This document shows, piece after piece, positions 51,072 through 58,481 of a DNA stretch of 64,000 bases. Under the pieces are notes generated by a model. It did no database searches and had not been told where the DNA came from. It worked only from the letters and a program-made list of their open reading frames with translations. Source of the stretch: Pseudomonas nicosulfuronedens (GTDB lineage Bacteria > Pseudomonadota > Gammaproteobacteria > Pseudomonadales > Pseudomonadaceae); the NCBI RefSeq assembly GCF_005877905.1, contig NZ_SWDV01000009.1, positions 1 through 64,000 on the forward strand, given 5' to 3'. A program made the position numbers and the translations under genes. The stretch's first letter is position 1; every line of letters starts with the position of its first letter.

Positions 51072-51521
51072 GGATATTGCCCCTAGAGTCTTGGAGGACC
51101 GGCTCGGTGAAGTGCGTGAGAACCGGACGTTTTTATAGGCAGGCACAATGAATCCGGACATGGTTTGACCACGGCGGAAAGTCGCAGGAAGTTGCGTTGG
51201 CATTGTTGCAGTTAACTGGCTTTGTATTCCCCCGCGAATTGCTCCAGACGCGGAAGAGCCGACGTCATAATGCCCAAAGAGTTCGTCGTTTAAATCACGG
51301 ATTATGAAAAGGTCTATATCCCAAACTGTAATAATCGGGACTTTTGTCCAGTTGACATAACTAATCCGGAAGTTCTTCGGAGAGAGGCAATGTCACTGTT
51401 TCCGGGGGCTGCGGGCACGGTGACATGGCGCCCTGAGGGGCGATGCGGCTAAGCTGCGCCACCCGGCCGCCGCACCTGGTGCGGCGACGTGCCCCATTCA
51501 CCGACAGCAGAGATTTGTCCC
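51072..51521. other. Regulatory gap between divergent porin and RidA genes
   Basis: This is 450 bases with no gene. The middle (about 51225-51390) is AT-rich (GTTTAAATCACGGATTATG, AATCCGGAAG) and probably carries the porin promoter. I could not assign a specific operator. Confidence 0.5.
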
Positions 51522-51899
51522 ATGACGCCTACCTTCATCCCCGACGCGGACCCCGAATCCATCTCCTCCGACGTCGCCGGCTTCGGCGGCCTGCTGGTGT
51601 CCACGCAGATCCCCACCCTCGAGGACGGCAGCCTGGAACTGGGCGACATCAAGGCCCAGAGCGAAGCTACCCTGCGCAGCCTGCAGCTGGCCCTGGAAAA
51701 GGCCGGCAGCGGTCTGGACCACGTACTGCACCTGACCATCTACCTCACCAGCATGGCCGACCGCGCCGCGTTCAACGAGGTGTACTGCCGCTTCTTCGCC
51801 AAGCCTTATCCGGTGCGCGCCGCCGTCGGTATCGCCGAGCTGGCGGTCGAGGGCATGAAGGTGGAAGTCACCGCCATCGCGGCCAAGCGCGCCAGCTGA
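51522..51899 (+). CDS. RidA-family (YjgF/UK114) protein
   Basis: This 125-residue protein has the RidA pattern: SDVAGFGGLLVSTQIPTLEDGSLELGDIKAQSEATLRSLQLALEKAG and HVLHLTIYLTSMADRAAFNEVY, then PVRAAVGIAELAVEGMKVEVTAIA with the conserved Arg of the active site. RidA deaminates reactive enamine/imine intermediates; some paralogs have other substrates. The ATG at 51522 has a weak ribosome-binding site. A strong terminator follows. Confidence 0.88.
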   Translation: MTPTFIPDADPESISSDVAGFGGLLVSTQIPTLEDGSLELGDIKAQSEATLRSLQLALEKAGSGLDHVLHLTIYLTSMADRAAFNEVYCRFFAKPYPVRAAVGIAELAVEGMKVEVTAIAAKRAS

Positions 51900-51904
51900 A
51901 CCCT

Positions 51905-52017
51905 TGTAGGAGCGGGCCATGCCCGCGATGGGGCCGCTTAGCGGCCCTTTCTTTTTCCCCTCTCCGATTTCCCCGCATAGCCCACCTCTGCTTCGCGGGC
52001 ATGGCCCGCTCCTACAG
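51905..52017. repeat. Inverted REP pair
   Basis: TGTAGGAGCGGGCCATGCCC at 51905 and its inverted copy GGGCATGGCCCGCTCCTAC ending at 52016 are the GGGCCATGCCC variant of the Pseudomonas REP. They enclose the RidA gene terminator. Confidence 0.85.
51931..51956 (+). terminator. Rho-independent terminator of the RidA gene
   Basis: GGGCCGC / GCGGCCC form a seven-base-pair stem with a TTA loop, followed by TTTCTTTTT. It lies 32 bases after the RidA stop, between the arms of the REP pair. Confidence 0.85.
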
Positions 52018-52038
52018 GTCTGCCGTCTGTTGCTCTTC

Positions 52039-52060
52039 GTAGGAGCGAGCTTGCTCGCGA
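52039..52060. repeat. Single REP element
   Basis: GTAGGAGCGAGCTTGCTCGC is a third REP copy, of the GAGCTTGCTC variant, 22 bases after the inverted pair. The remaining 240 bases to the next gene hold no gene and should contain the promoter of the RiPP operon, for which I could not identify a specific motif. Confidence 0.8.
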
Positions 52061-52299
52061 ATCTCCCCGCTCCAGATTCCCGCCAAATGTATTGCTTTGT
52101 ATCTGCCGCTCCCTGAGCGGACACACGCATACAAAAGCCTCCAGCTGCCGATACGCCCGCGATACATCGCCCAGGCGAAATAGCCCTACCCGAACGAAAC
52201 AACGCGACGGCAGGGAAAACCCTCCAGCACCTCGTTCCAGGGATTCGCCCTTGCGGCATGAACCGGCGCACCCAGCGTCACAGCATCTGGAGAAACACT

Positions 52300-52824
52300 A
52301 TGACTCGTACCTCGAAAACCCAGCTCGGCCTGCTCGCGGTTGCCCTGGCTGGTGGCCTGAACCTGGCGACTTCCGCCTTCGCCGTCGAAGCCCTGCCACA
52401 GGGCTACCAGCTGGCTTCCGCCGCCAAGGCCGGGGAGGGCAAGTGTGGCGAGGGCAAGTGCGGCGCCAACGAGGCCAAGACCAAGGCCAAGGCGAACCAG
52501 GGCGAAGGCAAGTGCGGCGAAGGCAAGTGCGGTGCCGACGGCGCCCAGGCCAAGGCCACCGGCGCCGAGGGCAAGTGCGGTGAAGGCAAGTGTGGCGACG
52601 CCTCCTTCGCCCGCACCGATACCGACCACGACGGCCGTGTCTCTCGCGCCGAACTGCTGGCCGTGGCGCCCAAGGCCAATGCCGAATTCGACGCCATCGA
52701 CGCCAACCACGACGGCTACCTCTCCGAAGGCGAGGTCTACCAGTTCCGCAAGAACCAGTTCGACTCCAACGGCAAACCGTTCCCTTCCGACCTGTACAGC
52801 AAGCTGAGCCAGGCCAAGAACTGA
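52300..52824 (+). CDS. HvfA/bufferin-type RiPP precursor with EF-hand domain
   Basis: This 174-residue exported precursor has a signal peptide (about 1-28, LNLATSAFA-VEA). A spacer leads to three repeats of EGKCGEGKCG with Cys at 49/54, 72/77 and 93/98, separated by Ala/Lys/Gly-rich linkers. Two canonical EF-hand loops follow, D107-E118 (DTDHDGRVSRAE) and D134-E145 (DANHDGYLSEGE). EGKCG proteins beside MNIO (DUF692) enzymes are RiPP precursors whose Cys are oxidatively modified to bind copper. The EF-hand tail should bind calcium and is the odd part. GGAG lies seven bases before the ATG. The maturation enzyme and its partner follow directly. The spacing Cys-Gly-x-x-x-Cys is identical in all three repeats. 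Confidence 0.85.
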   Translation: MTRTSKTQLGLLAVALAGGLNLATSAFAVEALPQGYQLASAAKAGEGKCGEGKCGANEAKTKAKANQGEGKCGEGKCGADGAQAKATGAEGKCGEGKCGDASFARTDTDHDGRVSRAELLAVAPKANAEFDAIDANHDGYLSEGEVYQFRKNQFDSNGKPFPSDLYSKLSQAKN

Positions 52825-52835
52825 GCCAGGCCGGA

Positions 52836-52861
52836 CCTCCCCGCGCCATCGGCCGGGGAGG
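52836..52861 (+). other. Stem-loop between RiPP precursor and maturation genes
   Basis: CCTCCCCG / CGGGGAGG form an eight-base-pair GC-rich stem with a ten-base loop, just after the precursor stop and ending shortly before the AAGGAG site of the MNIO gene. No T tract follows, so it probably stabilises the precursor message or partly attenuates the downstream genes. Confidence 0.5.
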
Positions 52862-52884
52862 ACAACTCGCCCAAGGAGAGCACC

Positions 52885-53730
52885 ATGACGACTTCCGAAT
52901 CCCTGCAAGGAGCCGGCCTCGGCCTGCGCCGCGCCATGCTGACCGACCTGCTGAGCGTGGATGACCGCGCCGTCGATTTCCTCGAAGTCGCGCCGGACAA
53001 CTGGATCGGTGTCGGCGGCTCCTATGGTGAGGGCCTGGCGCGCCTGGCCGAACGCTTCCCACTGTCCTGCCATGGCCTGTCACTGTCCCTGGGCGGCCCC
53101 GAGCCACTGGACCACGTGTTCCTCGGCCGAGTCCGCGAGTTTCTCGACCAGCACAGGGTGCCGCTGTTCAGCGAACACCTGAGCTACTGCTCTGACGAAG
53201 GCCATCTCTACGACCTGATTCCCATACCCTTCACCGACGAGGCCGTGCGCCACATCGCCAGCCGTATCCGTGAAGTGCAGGACGTCCTCGGCCGCCGCAT
53301 CGCCGTGGAGAACATTTCCTACTACGCAGCGCCCTACCAGGCACTGAGCGAGATCGACTTCCTCCGCGCCGTGCTCAGTGAGGCCGACTGCGACCTGCTG
53401 CTGGACGTCAATAACCTCTACGTCAACGCCCACAACCACGGCTACGACGCCGCTGGCTTCCTGGCCCGCGTACCGGCCGAGCGCGTCGTCTGCCTGCACG
53501 TCGCCGGTCACTACGACGAAGCGCCGGACCTGAAGATCGACACCCACGGCGCCGCGGTGAAGGACGACGTCTGGAGCCTGCTGGCCAGCGCCTACCGGCA
53601 CCTGGGCACGGTCCCGACCCTGCTGGAACGAGACTTCAACCTGCCGCCCATGGCTGAACTGCTCGCTGAGGTGGACTACATCCGCGCGCTGCAAACGGCC
53701 GCACGCCAGCCGGAGGTGCGCCATGGCTGA
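52885..53730 (+). CDS. MNIO (DUF692) multinuclear iron oxygenase
   Basis: This 281-residue TIM-barrel protein of the DUF692/MNIO family has the expected ligand-rich motifs: H63 in [13 protein letters not shown]97/H98 in SEHLSY, E142 in VENISYY, D174 and N176 in [17 protein letters not shown]205 and H209 in [13 protein letters not shown] (H221) and E249 in [10 protein letters not shown]. MNIOs such as MbnB, and the enzymes of the HvfA/bufferin systems, use a di- or tri-iron centre and oxygen to convert precursor Cys residues into metal-binding heterocycles or thioamides. The substrate is almost certainly the adjacent EGKCG protein. AAGGAG lies six bases before the ATG. It overlaps the partner gene by eight bases. 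Confidence 0.92.
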   Translation: MTTSESLQGAGLGLRRAMLTDLLSVDDRAVDFLEVAPDNWIGVGGSYGEGLARLAERFPLSCHGLSLSLGGPEPLDHVFLGRVREFLDQHRVPLFSEHLSYCSDEGHLYDLIPIPFTDEAVRHIASRIREVQDVLGRRIAVENISYYAAPYQALSEIDFLRAVLSEADCDLLLDVNNLYVNAHNHGYDAAGFLARVPAERVVCLHVAGHYDEAPDLKIDTHGAAVKDDVWSLLASAYRHLGTVPTLLERDFNLPPMAELLAEVDYIRALQTAARQPEVRHG

Positions 53731-54511
53731 GTCCCTGCGCGAACAGCAACTGCGCATGACCCGCTACATCCGTGATCCACAGGCCAACGAACCGCCGCCG
53801 GGCATCGAGGCGCGGCGCCTGGCGGTGTACCGGCAACTGTTCTTCGGCAACCTGCAATCGCTGCTCGCCGGCAACTTCCCGGTGCTGCACGCGAGCGTGC
53901 CGCGCGAACAGTGGCAGGGGCTGACCGAAGACTTCTACGCCAGCTTCCGCTGCCAGACGCCGCTGTTCACCGAGGTGGCCGGTGAGTTCGTCGAGTACCT
54001 GGAGGGCCGCACCGAGCTACCCGGCTGGGTCGCCGAGCTGGCGCACTACGAATTCATCGAGACCGCGCTGCTGCTCAGCAACAACACCGAGCCGTCCCAT
54101 GACCCGGACGGCGACCTGCTCGATGGCGTGCCGCTGTTATCCAGTCTCTGTACGCCGCTGGCCTATGCCTGGCCGGTGAGCCACATCGGCCCCGAGCATA
54201 TCCCGCAGCAAATGCCGGCTGAACCGACGCTGCTGCTGGCCCGTCGGGATACCGACCTGAAGGTGTACTTCTCGCGCCTGGCCCCGCTGGCCCATGCTCT
54301 GCTGGTGTCGCTGCAACAGTGGCAGCTCACCGGTCGCCAACACCTCAAGGCGCTGGCGGAAATCGCCAACGTCGAACCGGCCGCCATCGAAGGGCAAGGT
54401 ATTGCCTTGCTGCGCAGCCTGAAGAAGCAAGGCGTGGTGCTAGGCACTCGCCCGAACTGCACCACCCCACGTCGTCCCCCCTTGACACGCCCTGAAGGAG
54501 AAGCGTCATGA
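53723..54511 (+). CDS. DUF2063 partner protein (HvfC/BufC-like)
   Basis: This 262-residue protein has the DUF2063 N-terminal domain ([51 protein letters not shown]) and a C-terminal domain ([11 protein letters not shown] onward). DUF2063 proteins are constant partners of MNIO enzymes in RiPP clusters, where they are thought to bind the precursor leader and present it to the enzyme. It is translationally coupled on both sides, overlapping the MNIO gene by eight bases and the ohr gene by four. Confidence 0.9.
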   Translation: MAESLREQQLRMTRYIRDPQANEPPPGIEARRLAVYRQLFFGNLQSLLAGNFPVLHASVPREQWQGLTEDFYASFRCQTPLFTEVAGEFVEYLEGRTELPGWVAELAHYEFIETALLLSNNTEPSHDPDGDLLDGVPLLSSLCTPLAYAWPVSHIGPEHIPQQMPAEPTLLLARRDTDLKVYFSRLAPLAHALLVSLQQWQLTGRQHLKALAEIANVEPAAIEGQGIALLRSLKKQGVVLGTRPNCTTPRRPPLTRPEGEAS

Positions 54512-54930
54512 CCGACATCCTGGCAACCGTGATCTACACCGCCCACACCCACACCACCGGAGGCCGCGATGGCCGTGGCCAGACCTCCGACGGTGAGCTG
54601 GACCTGCCCCTGAGCCCGCCCGGCTCCGGCCGCCCCGGCACCAACCCCGAGCAGCTGTTTGCCATCGGCTGGTCTGCCTGCTTCATTGGTGCCCTGCGCC
54701 GCGCCGGGCAAAAGCTGAACGTGCGCCTGCCGGCCGATGTGGCGGTGGATGCGCAAGTTTCACTGGGCAACACCGCCGACGGCGGCTTCGCCCTGGCCGC
54801 TCAGCTCACCGTGCACCTGCCGGGACTGGAGGCCGAGGACAAGGCGAAGCTGGTGGCCGAGGCCCACCAGATCTGCCCGTATTCCAAGGCGACTCGCGGG
54901 AACATCGAGGTGGGGTTCGTGATTCCCTGA
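54508..54930 (+). CDS. ohr: Organic hydroperoxide resistance protein Ohr
   Basis: This 140-residue OsmC/Ohr-family thiol peroxidase has the two redox Cys, C58 in GWSACFIGAL and C123 in ICPYSKATRGN, plus the catalytic Arg near 20 (GGRDGR) and Glu at 48 (NPEQL). It reduces organic hydroperoxides using lipoylated proteins as electron donors. The ATG overlaps the DUF2063 stop (ATGA), making it part of the RiPP operon, which is an unusual home for ohr. I see no adjacent OhrR repressor gene. A strong terminator follows. Confidence 0.9.
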   Translation: MTDILATVIYTAHTHTTGGRDGRGQTSDGELDLPLSPPGSGRPGTNPEQLFAIGWSACFIGALRRAGQKLNVRLPADVAVDAQVSLGNTADGGFALAAQLTVHLPGLEAEDKAKLVAEAHQICPYSKATRGNIEVGFVIP

Positions 54931-54952
54931 TCGATCTTTTATCCACAACCCG

Positions 54953-54991
54953 GCCCGCGCACCTTCATCGGTGCGCGGGCTTTCTGCTTTT
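54953..54991 (+). terminator. Rho-independent terminator of the RiPP-ohr operon
   Basis: GCCCGCGCACC / GGTGCGCGGGC form an eleven-base-pair stem with a six-base loop, followed by TTTCTGCTTTT. It is 22 bases after the ohr stop. Confidence 0.88.
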
Positions 54992-55072
54992 CGTAGGAGC
55001 GAGCTTGCTAGCGAACCCGGTGACCGTCGAAGGCGCTGGAGAATCCGTTCCCGAGCAAGCTCGCTCCTACAG
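54992..55072. repeat. Inverted REP pair
   Basis: GTAGGAGCGAGCTTGCTAGC (one base off the palindrome) and the inverted GAGCAAGCTCGCTCCTAC are separated by about 35 bases, directly after the operon terminator. Confidence 0.85.
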
Positions 55073-55103
55073 CCCCCGTTCGAGTTCAGCGTTGAATGGG
55101 GCG

Positions 55104-55672
55104 GCATGGGTATCGCTGCGCTCCACCCATCCTACGTTGACGCGTCCGACGGGCTTATGCGCCGCGTCTTCATTGACCTTCCCAGGGCCAGCCCTTACGT
55201 TTCCCAGCCGCTCAACAGAGTGGTGCGGGATTGGCGTCCCGGACCTCAGAACAAACGTAAGCTTTCGGGCTCATGTCGGCATGGTCGCACCTGTGCAATG
55301 GGCGGCCCGTGCAGGGCATCTTCGGATGCGCCGGATGTTCTGACCGGTACGCGAACCTGTACGGCCTGCTCTCCCGGATTGGCGTCTGGATGAGCAGCTC
55401 AAAGCTCTCATCCAGGTCAAGAAAATGCTTCCATTCCATATCCGCAACGGTGCCACCCCGCTCGAGCTCTTCGACGCCGCCGAAGACCGCCGCCCGTTGT
55501 GTCCTGCTCCTGCTGGCCTGCGCAGATAACCTGCCCAGTGGCGACCCTCTTTCCCGCACCCTGAGCGGCCTCGAACTGCTGCTGACCAAAGCCGCGCTGT
55601 TGTATGAAGGCGCTTGCGCGGGCGTGAATCGAGTGCACCCGTAGGATGGGTGGAGCGCAGCGATACCCATGC
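55104..55672. mobile_element. 569-bp unit bounded by 32-bp perfect inverted repeats
   Basis: The left arm (55104-55135) and right arm (55641-55672) are exact reverse complements: GTAGGATGGGTGGAGCGCAG followed by CGATACCCATGC on the right arm. Between them are 505 bases with no intact gene, only a frameshifted remnant. The arms are a dispersed Pseudomonas repeat (a degenerate copy is at 45859). The layout could be a MITE-like non-autonomous element or simply two REP-like insertions. I saw no clear target-site duplication and no transposase. Confidence 0.4.
55425..55644 (+). pseudogene. Frameshifted remnant of a small protein gene
   Basis: From an ATG at 55425 one frame reads MLPFHIRNGATPLELFDAAE and stops at 55527. 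The other frame continues protein-like as RCVLLLLACADNLPSGDPLS, then TLSGLELLLTKAALLYEGA to 55644, where its stop lies in the inverted repeat. Joined by a small indel near 55490, these give a protein of about 70 residues reminiscent of small DUF3077-type Pseudomonas proteins. The resemblance is by eye only. The gene may be dead, or the break may be a sequencing artefact. Confidence 0.35.
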
Positions 55673-55740
55673 GGATCGCGTGCTGCCCGTGCCTGATATC
55701 GCGGAAATCATCCGCTCCTGCCTTAATGAGCCGAAAACAA

Positions 55741-55769
55741 AAACGCCCTCTCCATCGGAGAGGGCGTTT
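55741..55769 (-). terminator. Terminator of the DoxX operon
   Basis: AAACGCCCTCTCC / GGAGAGGGCGTTT form a thirteen-base-pair stem with a three-base loop, followed on the minus strand by TTGTTTT. It is 28 bases after the DoxX stop. Confidence 0.88.
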
Positions 55770-55796
55770 CTGTCGAACAGTCGCTGTGCGGGGCGA

Positions 55797-56312
55797 TCAG
55801 TTCAGCCGCGAAGTCCCCACGAACCGCCGCACCAGCCCATCCACGCTAAGCGCTCCCGCCCCCTTCAGCACCAGCGGCACCAACGCCACCAGGTAGATCA
55901 GCGGCAGTTTGTAGTTGCCAAAGCCATGGTCGGTGATCGAGTAGCCCTGGGCGAGTTCCGCCAGGCTCGACCACTGTGCCGGCCAGTGCACCGCAGCGAT
56001 GGCGACGAGGGTGACCACGATCAGCGAGGCCGAAGCGAAGCGTGTGGCCAGGCCCAGCAGGAGCAGGATCGGCGCGATCAGCTCGGCCCACATCGACACC
56101 TGCCAGTCGAAACCGGCAGAGAAGTGGTTGAAGGGGAAGGGGAAGCTGGCGTGGATCTGCTCGAACCAGTTGTCGCCGTGCCATTTCTCCAGGCCGGATT
56201 CGAAGAACTCCCAGGCCAGGAACAGCCGCAGCGGGATGTCCCAGCCCCAGGCGGCGAGGCGGTCGAGTTGGTCGAAAGCGGTCTTGAGCGGATTCAGGGT
56301 CAGCAGGGTCAT
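55797..56312 (-). CDS. DoxX-family membrane protein
   Basis: This 171-residue protein has four membrane segments and the DoxX pattern (IPLRLFLAWEFFESGLEKW, WAELIAPILLLLGLATRFASASLIVVTLVAI). DoxX proteins are thought to act as small quinone-linked or thiol-linked membrane factors and are frequent members of MNIO/DUF2063 RiPP clusters. Here it lies on the opposite strand, about 900 bases from the RiPP operon, downstream of a cytochrome b-like gene. GAGG is six bases before the ATG at 56312. It is probably the last gene of the minus-strand operon. Confidence 0.88.
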   Translation of the reverse strand: MTLLTLNPLKTAFDQLDRLAAWGWDIPLRLFLAWEFFESGLEKWHGDNWFEQIHASFPFPFNHFSAGFDWQVSMWAELIAPILLLLGLATRFASASLIVVTLVAIAAVHWPAQWSSLAELAQGYSITDHGFGNYKLPLIYLVALVPLVLKGAGALSVDGLVRRFVGTSRLN

Positions 56313-56406
56313 GGCGCACCTCGTGGGCAATGTTGTAGGCAATCGATCGTGAGCAAGGCTTGGGCGGCCGGGCGATGGTTTCGCCCGGTGGCGGAACAAG
56401 TGGGTA

Positions 56407-57045
56407 TCAGGCGTTCGGCAGCGCGGGGCGAGCACCACGGCGCAGGCGCACGGCCAGCTTGGCGATGAGCTTGAAGACGATGGCGCTGAAGATCAGGCCG
56501 AAGCCCAGCGGGTACCAGGAGCCCATTGGCAGGCGCTTGTAGAAGGACAGCAAGAACACCCCGGCGATGACCCAGGTGCCGATACTGTGCAGGCCCTTCC
56601 AGACACGGGCACCGAGCAGTTTCACCGCGTAGGGGAAGGAAGTGGCGGCCAGCAGGGCGATGAACAGGTAGCCGACCGAGCCGGGAATATTCGCGGCTGC
56701 GCTGCGGCCGTTCCAGAAGGTCTCGGGGAAGAACTTCACATAGAGGAGGATCAGCACCGCGTGTACGGCGTGGGAGAAGGCGAAGGCCAACCCGAGGAAG
56801 CGTCGCTCGCGCAGCAGGCCGAGGGTGAAGTCGCTCGGCACCAGCGCTGCCAGGGACGAGGCGAGGAACGTGGCGAGGAACAGCGCGAAGGAGGTGCGGG
56901 CGGTGACGCGGATCGAGCTGCGTAACGCGTCCACCCATTGCGGCTGGGACCACAGGGCCAACGCGGTGACGATCAGCACCAGCAGCGACAGCAGGGAAAA
57001 CAGGCGCCAGCCATGCAGGCGGGCAGGTTCGGCGGGACGGTTCAT
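56407..57045 (-). CDS. Ferric reductase-like transmembrane (cytochrome b-type) protein
   Basis: This 212-residue membrane protein has about six helices of the ferric reductase-like/MsrQ type. Histidines placed to bind haem are in AFAFSHAVHAVLILLY and WKGLHSIGTWV. It has no flavin or NADPH domain, so it would take electrons from quinol or a partner. MsrQ-like proteins pass electrons to a periplasmic molybdoenzyme (MsrP) that repairs oxidised Met; no msrP is adjacent. AAGGAG lies six bases before the ATG at 57045. It sits between the histidine kinase and DoxX genes on the same strand. Confidence 0.8.
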   Translation of the reverse strand: MNRPAEPARLHGWRLFSLLSLLVLIVTALALWSQPQWVDALRSSIRVTARTSFALFLATFLASSLAALVPSDFTLGLLRERRFLGLAFAFSHAVHAVLILLYVKFFPETFWNGRSAAANIPGSVGYLFIALLAATSFPYAVKLLGARVWKGLHSIGTWVIAGVFLLSFYKRLPMGSWYPLGFGLIFSAIVFKLIAKLAVRLRRGARPALPNA

Positions 57046-57170
57046 GGCGGGCTCCTTTGGGCGAACGCGGCGGGCGGGGGTGCCGCCGCTGTTCGTGGAG
57101 CCATCTTGTCGACGGGCCTTATCCCGGATGTGTCCGGCGAGGCCCGTCTTGTATCCCTCTGTACAAAGCC

Positions 57171-58481
57171 TCAGCTGGCAGGGCGAAGTTCCAGCTGCAC
57201 ACACAGCCCGCCGTTGGTGCGGTTGGACAGGGTCAGCGTGCCGCCCAGCGCCTGGCTCAGCTGCTGGGCGATCGCCAGCCCCAGGCCGGTGCCGCCGGTG
57301 CTGCGGTTGCGCGAGCTCTCCACCCGGTAGAAGGGTTTCACCACTTCGGCGAGTTCCTCCTCGGGGATGCCCGGGCCGTCGTCGAGTACACGAACACACA
57401 CGACGCCCTGGCTATCGCGCTCGACTTGCACCTGGGCGGAGCCGCCGAACTTCAGGGCGTTGTCCACCAGGTTGCTGAGTACCCGGCGCAGGGCGTGAGG
57501 GCGAGTTTCCAGTACAGCATGGCTGTTGCCCTGCAGTTCCACGGTCTGGCCGCTGTCCTGGTAGTCGAGCACCAGGCTGTCGAGGAAAGCGTCGAGGTTG
57601 ACCTTCACCGCCGCCTCGCTGGCACCGTCCATGCTGCGTGCGTAGGCCACGCCTTCGCGGACCAGGTGTTGCATTTCTTCCAGGTCGCTCCACAGGCGCT
57701 CGCGCTCGGGCGAGTCGTCCATCTGTTCGACGCGCAGTTTCATCCGTGTGATGGGGGTCTGCAGGTCGTGGGAGATGGCGGCGAGCAGTTGCATGCGCTC
57801 CTTCAGGTAGGAGCCGATGCGGCCTTGCAGCGCGTTGAAAGCGCGGGCGGCATAGGCGACTTCGCTGGGGCCGCGCTCGTCCAGTTCCGGGGCCGGGGCG
57901 TCCGGGTCGAGATGGTCCACGGCCTGGGCCAGTCGCGTGAGCGGGCGGATCGCCAGGCGCACGGCGAGCCAGGTGCAGAGCAGCAGCAGCGCCAATTGCA
58001 CGATCAGCACCCAGGGCAACCATTGCGCCACGGGCACGCCCTTGGGCGTCACGTCGATGGTCAGTGGCATGCCGTCGGCCAGCTTCAGGTGTACCTGGAA
58101 GTGCGGGATCGAGCCGGCAATGGTCTCGAAACGCAGCCCGTAGCGCGGGCCGATGGCGTCGGCGATGGAGGTCGCCGCCATGGGCGCCTGCGCCATGTTC
58201 ATCGGCTCGCCGGGCTGGCCGCCGTCCAGGCGATAGCGGTAGTTGGGCCGTTGCACCATGGGCAGCCAGCGCTCGCGTTCGTCCAGCGGCAGGCGGTCGA
58301 GCAGCGCGACAGCGGTGCTGACGTCGGTTTCCAGGTTGCCCAGCATCATGCTGCGCGCGCTCTGGTAGCGCTCGTAGAACTGCGAGCAGAACGACAGGCT
58401 GTAGGCGAATACCAACCCGGTGAGAAAGATCAGCGCCAGGCGTGCGGCCAGTGTACGCGGCCAGTGCAGGAGGGATTTCAT
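57171..58481 (-). CDS. Sensor histidine kinase (EnvZ-like)
   Basis: This 436-residue membrane kinase has TM1 about 12-32, a periplasmic domain of about 120 residues and TM2 about 158-178. HAMP (AIRPLTRLAQAVDHL) is followed by HisKA with SHDLQTPITRMKLRVE and HATPase with SNLVDNALKFG, DDGPGIP and GTGLGLAI. It overlaps the response-regulator gene by four bases (ATGA), so the two form a pair. Downstream cytochrome b-like and DoxX genes may be co-transcribed and so part of its regulon. The signal is unknown. Confidence 0.9.
   Translation of the reverse strand: MKSLLHWPRTLAARLALIFLTGLVFAYSLSFCSQFYERYQSARSMMLGNLETDVSTAVALLDRLPLDERERWLPMVQRPNYRYRLDGGQPGEPMNMAQAPMAATSIADAIGPRYGLRFETIAGSIPHFQVHLKLADGMPLTIDVTPKGVPVAQWLPWVLIVQLALLLLCTWLAVRLAIRPLTRLAQAVDHLDPDAPAPELDERGPSEVAYAARAFNALQGRIGSYLKERMQLLAAISHDLQTPITRMKLRVEQMDDSPERERLWSDLEEMQHLVREGVAYARSMDGASEAAVKVNLDAFLDSLVLDYQDSGQTVELQGNSHAVLETRPHALRRVLSNLVDNALKFGGSAQVQVERDSQGVVCVRVLDDGPGIPEEELAEVVKPFYRVESSRNRSTGGTGLGLAIAQQLSQALGGTLTLSNRTNGGLCVQLELRPAS

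Noticed and set aside
52200-52299. ECF-type promoter (AAC...CGTT) before the RiPP precursor
   Set aside because: The elements present are only about 11 bases apart, too close for an ECF promoter.
52437-52597. Tandem GGCAAGTGCGG-type DNA repeats as a CRISPR or satellite array
   Set aside because: They are codons of the EGKCG protein repeats inside an intact gene, with no spacers of constant length.
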